A DNA stretch of 15,908 nucleotides from an uncultured Bacilli bacterium (lineage in GTDB: Bacteria; Bacillota_I; Bacilli_A; RFN20; CAG-826): positions 1-15,908 of the forward strand of contig CALVRY010000017.1 in the NCBI GenBank assembly GCA_944358755.1, written 5' to 3'. The notes below the pieces were generated by a model, which did no database searches, was not told where the DNA came from, and saw nothing but the letters and a program-made list of their open reading frames with translations. This document shows positions 1-5,927 of the stretch, one piece after another. Position 1 is the stretch's first letter. The number at the start of each line of letters is the position of its first letter. The translations under genes were made by a program, and so were the position numbers.

Positions 1-381
1 AACAAAGTTTCGTTATATGAATGTCAAGAAACTGTCGATAAAATTATCAATGATAGTGGCGGCCAACTTGATCTCAAATTTGGCGTTTCGATTAATGATG
101 AATTAACCGATGATATTATGCTTTCTATTATCGCAAGCCATTTTACTCAAGATGTTCAATTCTCGAATTCAGATTCAACTGTAAAAGTACAACAGCAAAC
201 TGTTCAACCTTCTACTAATTTAGGATCGGGTTTATTTGCACCTAAAAAACCTTCAATTTTTGATAGAATTACACCTCAAAATAGCAATGTTGCTCAAAAT
301 CAAGGCAACAATGGAGTAGAAGAAAATAAAGAAGAAAGCAATGAAGATGATTTAATTATTCCTGATTTCTTAAAAGACTAA
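1..381 (+). CDS. ftsZ: Cell division protein FtsZ, C-terminal part (5' end outside window)
   Basis: This is the last 126 codons of FtsZ, the tubulin-like GTPase that forms the cytokinetic Z-ring; the frame is open from base 1. The visible part starts in the C-terminal tubulin-like subdomain: a helix 'LYECQETVDKII', then 'LKFGVSINDELTDDIMLSIIASHF', which matches the family's FG..i.eel.d.i.v.viAtgF stretch. A Gln/Asn/Ser-rich unstructured linker of about 70 residues follows, then an acidic run and the C-terminal peptide 'IPDFLKD'. That peptide corresponds to the family's D-IP-x-FL motif that docks FtsA, SepF and other membrane tethers. Unlike many Bacilli FtsZ proteins, it lacks a basic tail after the peptide. 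The GTPase domain lies outside the window. An intrinsic terminator follows within 25 bp, so ftsZ ends its transcription unit. Confidence 0.93.
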   Translation, partial: NKVSLYECQETVDKIINDSGGQLDLKFGVSINDELTDDIMLSIIASHFTQDVQFSNSDSTVKVQQQTVQPSTNLGSGLFAPKKPSIFDRITPQNSNVAQNQGNNGVEENKEESNEDDLIIPDFLKD

Positions 382-402
382 TTAACATTTAAAGATTATG
401 AT

Positions 403-433
403 AACGCTCTCGTGAAAACTTGAGCGTTTTTTT
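403..433 (+). terminator. Intrinsic terminator after ftsZ
   Basis: Perfect 7-bp arms AACGCTC (403-409) and GAGCGTT (422-428) enclose a 12-nt loop and run into a T tract (427-433). The stem is unusually GC-rich for this region. It lies 22 bp past the ftsZ stop and separates ftsZ from the accessory Fic gene. Confidence 0.85.
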
Positions 434-434
434 C

Positions 435-462
435 TGCATATAAAAATAATGATTTATATGCA
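435..462. promoter_or_regulatory. Palindrome 1 of 3 upstream of the Fic gene (probable operator)
   Basis: Arms TGCATATAAA (435-444) and TTTATATGCA (453-462) are perfect 10-bp inverted repeats with an 8-bp spacer. The overall geometry is TGCA-N20-TGCA (28 bp), identical to palindromes 2 and 3. There is no T tract, so this is not a terminator. The shared half-site and constant length point to a dimeric DNA-binding protein. Confidence 0.65.
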
Positions 463-487
463 AAAAAATATTAATTTATTATCTTCC

Positions 488-515
488 TGCATAAAATTAA
501 CTAAGTTTTTATGCA
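488..515. promoter_or_regulatory. Palindrome 2 of 3 upstream of the Fic gene (probable operator)
   Basis: Arms TGCATAAAA (488-496) and TTTTATGCA (507-515) are perfect 9-bp inverted repeats with a 10-bp spacer. The geometry is again TGCA-N20-TGCA, 28 bp. It starts 53 bp after palindrome 1, close to five helical turns, so bound proteins would lie on the same DNA face. Confidence 0.65.
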
Positions 516-533
516 TAAAAGAGTCATTTTGTC

Positions 534-561
534 TTGTTTTCTGCATATAAAATAGTAAAAT
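534..561 (+). promoter_or_regulatory. Candidate promoter of the Fic gene
   Basis: A -35-like TTGTTT (534-539) is followed after 16 bp by TAAAAT (556-561). This predicts a short leader before the start at 591. The region is so AT-rich that other pairings are possible. The overlap with palindrome 3 is the main support. Confidence 0.35.
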
Positions 562-573
562 TATATGCAGAAA
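538..573. promoter_or_regulatory. Palindrome 3 of 3, abutting the Fic promoter and start (probable operator)
   Basis: Arms TTTCTGCATATAA (538-550) and TTATATGCAGAAA (561-573) are perfect 13-bp inverted repeats with a 10-bp spacer. The TGCA-N20-TGCA core is 542-569 and starts 54 bp after palindrome 2. It ends 17 bp before the inferred GTG start and overlaps the candidate -10 element, so occupancy would be expected to block transcription. If transcribed it could also fold as a 13-bp RNA hairpin, but the two matching upstream copies argue mainly for a DNA operator. Confidence 0.65.
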
Positions 574-590
574 GATTAAGGAATATAAAG

Positions 591-1637
591 GTGAGGAGAT
601 TTGATTATTCGTTTTTGAGAAATAGTTTATTACCAAATAGTTTTTTTAGTTTGGCATCTGGGATCGCTTCTTTAAAAATGGCTGCTTCTAATAGAAAAGA
701 AAAATTTATTAACGTCTTTTCAGAGTTGGAAGCTATCGCGAAGGTTCAATCTGTTAAAAGTTCTAACGAAATTGAAGGAATTATAACTAGTGATGAGCGT
801 ATTTTTGCAATCGTCAATAGAAATAGTGCGCCTTTAAATCACAGTGAAAAAGAAATTGCTGGTTATAGAGATGCATTAAATTTAATTCACCAAGATTTTG
901 ATAAATTAGATTTTAATCAAATTGACATTTTAAATTTGCACAAAATTTTGATGTCAGTTGCGGATTACGATTATGGTGGTCAATATAAAAAAACAGATAA
1001 TGTCATTTTAGAAATTGATCACTATGGCAACAAAAAAGTTCGTTTTAAACCAATACCTGCATCAGAAACTCAAAAAGCAATGGAGCAACTTGAACTTGCT
1101 TACCTTGAGGCGAGAGATGATGCTGGAATTAATCAATTATTGTTAATACCATGCCTAATTTTAGATTATCTTTGCACACATCCTTTTAAAGATGGAAACG
1201 GAAGAATGTCTCGCTTATTAACTTTACTTTTGCTTTATAAAAATGGATATGATGCAATAAAATACATTTCATTTGAAGAACAAATTAATAAACATAAAAA
1301 TTATTATTATGAAGCATTAAAACAATCTTCTGATGGATGGTCTGAGAATAAAAATAATTATTTCCCATTTATTGAAAACTTTCTTTCGACGCTTTATATG
1401 TGCTATAAAGAGTTAGATCAACGTTTTGCGATTGTTCACGGGAATAGAATTACGAAACAAGCAAGAGTGGAAGCGACTGTTCTAAATAGCATTCTTCCAA
1501 TATCAAAAACAGAGATTAGTCAAATATTACCTGATGTTAGTCCAACAACAATTGAAGCTGTGTTAGGATCAATGGTTAGAAGTGGCGTTATTCAAATTAT
1601 TGGCAAAGGACGAAACAGCAAATATATAAAGAAATAA
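591..1637 (+). CDS. Fic-domain protein (class II, predicted AMP-transferase) with C-terminal winged helix
   Basis: This is a 348-residue Fic-family protein, predicted to transfer AMP from ATP to hydroxyl side chains of a target protein; the target cannot be told from sequence. The FIC motif is complete at residues 197-205, HPFKDGNGR, with the catalytic His197. An N-terminal inhibitory motif [S/T]xxxE[G/N] is present as S58-NEI-E62-G63, which marks a class II, autoinhibited enzyme. Residues ~1-95 resemble the Fic_N region and ~286-348 look like a winged helix ('ISKTEISQILPDVSPTTIEAVLGSMV'). The open frame extends upstream to a TTG at 534, but those codons are the palindrome itself. Family members begin like 'M-R-x-FDYSFL', so GTG 591 is chosen, with AAGGA at 578-582 as the ribosome binding site. 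It lies alone behind three operators. It may regulate itself through its winged helix or be controlled by the neighbouring Xre protein (inference). It may be an accessory acquisition. Confidence 0.88.
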   Translation: MRRFDYSFLRNSLLPNSFFSLASGIASLKMAASNRKEKFINVFSELEAIAKVQSVKSSNEIEGIITSDERIFAIVNRNSAPLNHSEKEIAGYRDALNLIHQDFDKLDFNQIDILNLHKILMSVADYDYGGQYKKTDNVILEIDHYGNKKVRFKPIPASETQKAMEQLELAYLEARDDAGINQLLLIPCLILDYLCTHPFKDGNGRMSRLLTLLLLYKNGYDAIKYISFEEQINKHKNYYYEALKQSSDGWSENKNNYFPFIENFLSTLYMCYKELDQRFAIVHGNRITKQARVEATVLNSILPISKTEISQILPDVSPTTIEAVLGSMVRSGVIQIIGKGRNSKYIKK

Positions 1638-1669
1638 AAATTTTCATGAATAAGAGATGTTATTTCTTT
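1628..1669. terminator. Possible weak bidirectional terminator between Fic and HTH genes
   Basis: Arms AAAGAAATAA (1628-1637) and TTATTTCTTT (1660-1669) are perfect 10-bp inverted repeats across the convergent junction. A T-rich tract follows on the plus strand and an A/T-rich run lies on the other side. The stem has only one G-C pair. The symmetry arises partly because both proteins end in Lys-Lys-stop, so it could be a by-product of coding sequence. Confidence 0.25.
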
Positions 1670-2214
1670 TTCTTTTTCACCAAATTTACAATCAATGAAA
1701 TAATTAAAAAGATAATTAACAGACCAAAAATACCTATACAAATATAGAAAAATGGATTGGTTGTTAGATTTTCATGGTCAGAACCAGCAAATATACCTAA
1801 AACAATTGCCATGATAATCGAAATAACAATTAAAGATGTTGCTATGCCTTTTATACTTCCTTTTTTACCTGTATTTGAGCTAAAACCAAAAAGTGTTGAT
1901 AAAAAACTTTTGTGCTCATATTCATCTTTTTTAAGTGGTTTTTGATTATCTTCGGCTAAATCACTAAATTTACTCATAATTGATGTATTAGATATCTTAG
2001 GACTTTTATTTGTGTTTTCTTCGATTCCTAAGTAGAAGTAATCATATGTTACGCCTAAATAATCAGAAATTTTTCTTAATTCTTCATCAGAAATTTCCAT
2101 GCCATTCCGCCAAGCAATAAATTTTTCTTTTGGTATATCTAAATCAGCGATTAACTTTTCAATCGTGATTTTTTTAGCGTTCATTAATTCAACTACTTTA
2201 TCAATTTTTCTCAT
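1660..2214 (-). CDS. Membrane-anchored Xre-family HTH protein, function unknown
   Basis: This 184-residue protein has an N-terminal Xre/Cro-like helix-turn-helix (residues ~3-63). Its HTH core is 'ITIEKLIADLDIPKEKFIAW' and it ends with the typical 'ISDYLGVTYDYFYLG' segment. A polar linker follows (~64-120), then two hydrophobic segments (~121-143 and ~155-179) separated by a short loop, and a Lys5 C-terminus expected in the cytoplasm. This would place a DNA-binding domain on the inner face of the membrane, with almost nothing outside. The gene converges on the Fic gene with 22 bp between stops, and is divergent from the ileS T-box. No strong ribosome binding site precedes the ATG at 2214; an inverted repeat (2215-2236) abuts the start and may be an autoregulatory site. 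It could be a membrane-tethered regulator of the Fic operators, but nothing in the sequence proves that link. Confidence 0.8.
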   Translation of the reverse strand: MRKIDKVVELMNAKKITIEKLIADLDIPKEKFIAWRNGMEISDEELRKISDYLGVTYDYFYLGIEENTNKSPKISNTSIMSKFSDLAEDNQKPLKKDEYEHKSFLSTLFGFSSNTGKKGSIKGIATSLIVISIIMAIVLGIFAGSDHENLTTNPFFYICIGIFGLLIIFLIISLIVNLVKKKKK

Positions 2215-2236
2215 GAATAAATTTTAAACTTTATTC
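2215..2236. repeat. Inverted repeat abutting the HTH gene start
   Basis: Perfect 7-bp arms GAATAAA (2215-2221) and TTTATTC (2230-2236) surround an 8-bp spacer immediately upstream of the minus-strand start codon. With the flanking T the left arm reads TGAATAAA, one base from the TGCATAAA half-site of the Fic operators. The right arm does not extend the match. It may be an autoregulatory operator or chance in AT-rich DNA. Confidence 0.35.
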
Positions 2237-2322
2237 TTGTAAATAGGAAAGAAATCTTAATTTTTAACATAAAAATCCTATATTTTAGGCAAAAAACAGC
2301 AAAAACATATAAATTATCGCAC

Positions 2323-2351
2323 TTGCATAAAACTATATTTTTTAATAAGAT
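2323..2351 (+). promoter_or_regulatory. Promoter of the ileS T-box operon
   Basis: TTGCAT (2323-2328) and TAAGAT (2346-2351) are separated by exactly 17 bp. The predicted start near 2358 falls just before the first paired base of T-box stem I, as expected for this leader class. Confidence 0.7.
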
Positions 2352-2357
2352 TATAGA

Positions 2358-2546
2358 AGTTGAAAGACAAGTCTTTAAACGACCTTATTTATAGCGAGTT
2401 ATGTTTGGTGAAAGGTAACAATAAGAGTTTAAAAGGTATCACTTTCTAGAACTTTTACAAGAATAAATGAGGGCATTTAACTTTTTGTTAAATGAACTAA
2501 GGTGGTAACGCGAATATTCGTCCTTAGATTATCTAAGGATTTTTTT
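2358..2546 (+). promoter_or_regulatory. Isoleucine T-box riboswitch controlling ileS
   Basis: This leader senses uncharged tRNA-Ile and permits transcription of ileS when charging falls. Stem I is closed by GAAAG (2362-2366) and CTTTC (2442-2446). An ATC isoleucine specifier lies on its 3' side (2438-2440), followed by the usual A. The T-box core 'AAGGTGGTAACGCG' (2499-2512) contains the bulge UGGUAAC. Its U in the variable position would pair with the A73 discriminator of tRNA-Ile (canonical bulge UGGNACC, so one deviation). CTAAGG (2497-2502) pairs with CCTTAG (2522-2527) as the antiterminator. The same CCTTAG is also the 5' arm of the terminator, giving the expected mutually exclusive folds. 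Confidence 0.9.
2521..2546 (+). terminator. Regulated T-box terminator upstream of ileS
   Basis: TCCTTAG (2521-2527) pairs with CTAAGGA (2533-2539) around a 5-nt loop and is followed by seven Ts (2540-2546). Its 5' arm is shared with the T-box antiterminator, so it forms only when charged tRNA-Ile prevails. The ileS ribosome binding site lies directly after it. Confidence 0.9.
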
Positions 2547-2562
2547 ATTAAAGGAGTGTTGT

Positions 2563-5310
2563 ATGGAAGTTAAAGATTCACTTTTAATGCCAAAAACAAA
2601 TTTCGAAATGCGTGGTAATTTAGCTAAAAAAGAACCAGTATTAGTCGAAAAATGGGCCAAAGAAAATGTATATGAAAAGATGAACGAAGGTAAAGATTTA
2701 GAATTTATGCTTCACGATGGTCCTCCATATGCAAATGGCGCAATGCATTGTGGACATATGTTAAACAGAGTTTTAAAAGACTTTGTTGTTAGATATAAGA
2801 ATATGTCTGGCTATAAAACACCATTTATTTTTGGTTGGGATACTCATGGTTTACCAATTGAAAATATGGTTACTAAAAGTGGTGTTAATAGAAAAACCAC
2901 ACCTATTTTTGAGTTTAGAGAAAAATGTAGAGAATACGCTTTAACACAAGTTGAAAAGCAAAAAAGCGATATTAAAAGACTTGGTGTTTTAGGTGATTAT
3001 GACCACCCATATTTAACACTTTTACCTGAATTTGAAGCTAACGAAATTCATTGTTTTGCTGAGATGGCAGAGAAAGGATTAATCTATAAAGGATTAAAAC
3101 CAGTTTATTGGTCACCAAGTAGTGAAAGTGCTCTTGCAGAAGCAGAAATCGAATATGCCGATGTAAAAGCTTTTACAATTTATGTTACTTTTGATGTTGT
3201 CGATGGCAAAGGCTTATTAGATAAAGATACAAAAGTTTTAATTTGGACAACAACTCCTTGGACATTACCTGCAAACCTTGCAGTTTGTGCTAATCCAGAG
3301 TTTGAATATGGCCTTTTTGATACTTCTAGTGGTAAATTAGTATTTCTTAAGGACTTATCTAGTACATTATTAGTAGAACTTGGCTTAACAAAGTGCGAAT
3401 TAATCAAAACATTCAAAGGTTCAGAACTCGAAGGAATTAAATTACAACACCCATTTTATGATAGAGAATCTCTAATGATTCTTGGTGATTATGTCACAGC
3501 AGATAGCGGAACTGGTTTGGTTCACATTGCTCCTGGACATGGTATGGACGACTATTTAGTTTGCTTAAAATACGGCATTAAACCATATTGTCCTGTCGAT
3601 GAACACGGCTATATGATGGAATCTTGCGGACCAAGACTTGCTGGCAAATTTTATGAAGACGCAAACAAAGAAGTTCTTCAAATTCTTACTGAAAATGGTC
3701 ATTTATTAAAAGAAACTGACATTGTTCACTCTTATCCTCACGATTGGAGAACACATAAACCAGTTATTTTTAGAGCTACACCTCAATGGTTCTGCTCAAT
3801 CGAACCTATTAGAGAAGATTTAATTAAAGCAGTTCATTCTGTTAAATGGAACCCAGCATGGGGCGAAAACAGAATGGTTAACATGATTAAAGATAGAGCA
3901 GATTGGTGTATTTCACGTCAAAGAGTTTGGGGTGTGCCAATCCCTGTTATTTATTGTGAAGATGGAACTCCAATCCTTGAAAAAGAAGTTTTTGACCATA
4001 TTGAAAAGCTGGTTAGAGAAAATGGTAGCAATATTTGGTACAAATTAAGTGAAAAAGAGCTTTTACCAGAGGGATATACTAATCCACATTCACCAAATGG
4101 TATCTATAAAAAAGAAAAAGATATTATGGATGTTTGGTTTGATAGTGGTTCTAGCTGGAGTGGAGTTTTAAAAGAAAGAGGACTTAAATTCCCTGCTGAT
4201 TTATATTTAGAAGGTAGCGACCAATATAGAGGTTGGTTTAACTCTTCACTTATTGTTTCACTTGCAGTAACTGGTAAATCTCCATATAAACACTGTGTTT
4301 CACATGGATTCGTCATGGATGAACACTGGGAAAAGATGTCCAAATCTAAAGGAAACGGACTTGATCCTCTCAAGATTATGGCAGTTTATGGCGCAGATGT
4401 TTTAAGACTTTGGGCGGCTTTAACCGATTATCAACAAGATGTTAGAATTTCCGAAAGTATTATTAAAACAATCAGTGATCAATATAGAAAAATTAGAAAT
4501 ACCTTCCGTTTTATGCTTGGAAATCTTTCTAATGGTTCAATCGAAGATACATTCAAAAATGAAGATAAAGTCGATACTTTTGAACAAATTGACTTATTTA
4601 TTCTTGCTAGATTAGAAGAAGTTAAAAACAAAGTTATCGATTCAATGAATGATTACAATTTCATCAACGGAACTGGTGAAATTCTTAAATTCTTAAGCGA
4701 TGATTTAAGTAGTTTCTATCTCGATATTGCAAAAGATATCTTATATTGTGAAGAAAAAGGTAGTTTAAGAAGAAGACAAGTTCAAACTGTTTTAAATGAA
4801 TGTTGTTTCACTTTAATGAGACTTTTAAATCCAATTATTCCTTTTACAATGGATGAAGTTAATCAAAATTATCCATTAAAGAGTAAAGAAAACGTTATGT
4901 TTTATGATTATCCAACAAAATCAAATAATTATGATCCATCATTAGTCAAAAACTATCAACTCGTTAAAGAATTTAGAGATGAAGTCTTAAAAACATTAGA
5001 AAATACAAGAAATAATGGTGAAATTGGTAGTGCTCAAGAAGCTTTACTCACTCTTAAAATTAAATCTAGTGAATTGAAAGAAGAAATTAAGAAGTTCTCA
5101 AAAGATGAACTTGCTCGTTTATTCATCGTTAGCGAAGTTAAATTCGATGATTCATTAAATGAAAACGAAAGTAATTTAACTTATTCAAAAGTTACAAAAC
5201 ATCATGGAGTAAAATGCGATAGATGTTGGAATTATTTTGATGAAAGCGAAATTAAAGAAGTTGAAGGAGTACATCTATGTCCAAGATGCTCGAAAGCATT
5301 AAAAAAATAA
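2563..5310 (+). CDS. ileS: Isoleucyl-tRNA synthetase
   Basis: This cytoplasmic class I synthetase (915 residues, normal bacterial length) attaches isoleucine to tRNA-Ile. Motifs in order: the HIGH-type signature at 51-65 ending HCGH (62-65); the CP1 editing domain with the Thr-rich 'TTTPWTLPANLAVC' and 'GTGLVHIAPGHG', which hydrolyses Val-tRNA-Ile; 'WCISRQRVWGVPIPV'; and KMSKS at 591-595. The C-terminal zinc finger is complete with C885-x2-C888-W and C906-x2-C909, typical of the bacterial IleRS branch. The start ATG at 2563 has a good AAAGGAG (2550-2556). Expression is predicted to be set by the isoleucine T-box immediately upstream. The last 34 bases overlap lspA, whose ribosome binding site lies in the ileS codons between the two Cys pairs of the zinc finger. 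Confidence 0.98.
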   Translation: MEVKDSLLMPKTNFEMRGNLAKKEPVLVEKWAKENVYEKMNEGKDLEFMLHDGPPYANGAMHCGHMLNRVLKDFVVRYKNMSGYKTPFIFGWDTHGLPIENMVTKSGVNRKTTPIFEFREKCREYALTQVEKQKSDIKRLGVLGDYDHPYLTLLPEFEANEIHCFAEMAEKGLIYKGLKPVYWSPSSESALAEAEIEYADVKAFTIYVTFDVVDGKGLLDKDTKVLIWTTTPWTLPANLAVCANPEFEYGLFDTSSGKLVFLKDLSSTLLVELGLTKCELIKTFKGSELEGIKLQHPFYDRESLMILGDYVTADSGTGLVHIAPGHGMDDYLVCLKYGIKPYCPVDEHGYMMESCGPRLAGKFYEDANKEVLQILTENGHLLKETDIVHSYPHDWRTHKPVIFRATPQWFCSIEPIREDLIKAVHSVKWNPAWGENRMVNMIKDRADWCISRQRVWGVPIPVIYCEDGTPILEKEVFDHIEKLVRENGSNIWYKLSEKELLPEGYTNPHSPNGIYKKEKDIMDVWFDSGSSWSGVLKERGLKFPADLYLEGSDQYRGWFNSSLIVSLAVTGKSPYKHCVSHGFVMDEHWEKMSKSKGNGLDPLKIMAVYGADVLRLWAALTDYQQDVRISESIIKTISDQYRKIRNTFRFMLGNLSNGSIEDTFKNEDKVDTFEQIDLFILARLEEVKNKVIDSMNDYNFINGTGEILKFLSDDLSSFYLDIAKDILYCEEKGSLRRRQVQTVLNECCFTLMRLLNPIIPFTMDEVNQNYPLKSKENVMFYDYPTKSNNYDPSLVKNYQLVKEFRDEVLKTLENTRNNGEIGSAQEALLTLKIKSSELKEEIKKFSKDELARLFIVSEVKFDDSLNENESNLTYSKVTKHHGVKCDRCWNYFDESEIKEVEGVHLCPRCSKALKK

Positions 5311-5927
5311 ATTTTAAGAAATATTTAGTATTTTTCATTTATTTTTTCTCGATTGTTGTTTCTTCAATTGTAATTGACCAAGTTACAAAAGTTTGTGCAA
5401 TGAACTTTTTAAAGCTTGGGGAGCCGGTAACTTTTATTCCTGGTTTTATTGAATTTACCCTTGTTTACAATAAAGGTGCAGCTTTTGGAATGGGAGATGA
5501 TGCACTCTGGATTAGAATTATATTTGTTCTTTTATCTTGGGTTGTCGCTCTCGGTTTATTAGTTTATGTTGGCTATTTAATCTATAAAGACAAGAAAATT
5601 AATCCTTTTTTTGGAGTGTGCCTTGCTTTAATTTTGGGCGGAGATATCGGAAATTTAATCGATCGCACTTTCTTTTTCGATAGAGGTGTAACAGATTTTA
5701 TCTCAATTCAATCATGGTTCCCAAATTTTGGTATTTTTAACATTGCTGATTCTTGTCTTGTTGTTGGTATTTTATTATTAATTGTTTATTTAATTTATGA
5801 TGAAGTAAAAACATCAAAAGAAGAAAAAGAACACAAAGAAAATCTTAAAAAGATTGAAGAAAAAGAGAAAAGCGAAGCTCTTGTTCAAGAAAAAGTTGAA
5901 CAAACACAAGAAAACGATGGAAAATAA
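5277..5927 (+). CDS. lspA: Lipoprotein signal peptidase (signal peptidase II)
   Basis: LspA is a membrane aspartic protease that removes signal peptides from diacylglyceryl-modified prolipoproteins. Four hydrophobic segments are visible (roughly 18-36, 77-103, 110-124, 153-175). Family motifs present are D34 in 'IDQVTK', 'N65-KGAAFG', 'GNLIDR' (125-130), and the two expected catalytic aspartates D140 ('VTDFI') and D158 ('FNIADS'). A charged Lys/Glu-rich cytoplasmic tail of ~40 residues (177-216) makes it longer than the usual 150-170. The start at 5277 is supported by AAGGAG (5264-5269), 7 nt upstream inside the end of ileS. The 34-bp overlap with ileS suggests translational coupling. Its own 3' end overlaps rluD by 11 bp. 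It belongs to the T-box-controlled operon. Confidence 0.96.
   Translation: MSKMLESIKKINFKKYLVFFIYFFSIVVSSIVIDQVTKVCAMNFLKLGEPVTFIPGFIEFTLVYNKGAAFGMGDDALWIRIIFVLLSWVVALGLLVYVGYLIYKDKKINPFFGVCLALILGGDIGNLIDRTFFFDRGVTDFISIQSWFPNFGIFNIADSCLVVGILLLIVYLIYDEVKTSKEEKEHKENLKKIEEKEKSEALVQEKVEQTQENDGK

Noticed and set aside
534..590. Upstream extension of the Fic frame to a TTG at 534 (19 extra residues)
   Set aside because: These codons are almost wholly the third palindrome. Family members begin with M-R-x-FDYSFL, which aligns with the GTG at 591, and a ribosome binding site precedes that GTG.
454..636. Minus-strand open frame of 60 codons opposite the Fic leader
   Set aside because: It consists of AT-rich palindrome and intergenic DNA, encodes a low-complexity hydrophobic sequence with no family resemblance, and lacks a convincing ribosome binding site.
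2324..2332. Single TGCATAAAA half-site at the ileS promoter
   Set aside because: There is no partner TGCA at +24 or -24, and the match is explained by the -35 box TTGCAT in AT-rich DNA.
3180..4373. Minus-strand open frames within ileS
   Set aside because: They lie entirely within the strongly conserved ileS coding sequence and resemble no protein family.
5854..5916. Upstream start (TTG) for rluD, adding 21 Lys-rich residues
   Set aside because: The added residues are the lspA tail read out of frame. ATG 5917 places the S4 domain where the family begins.
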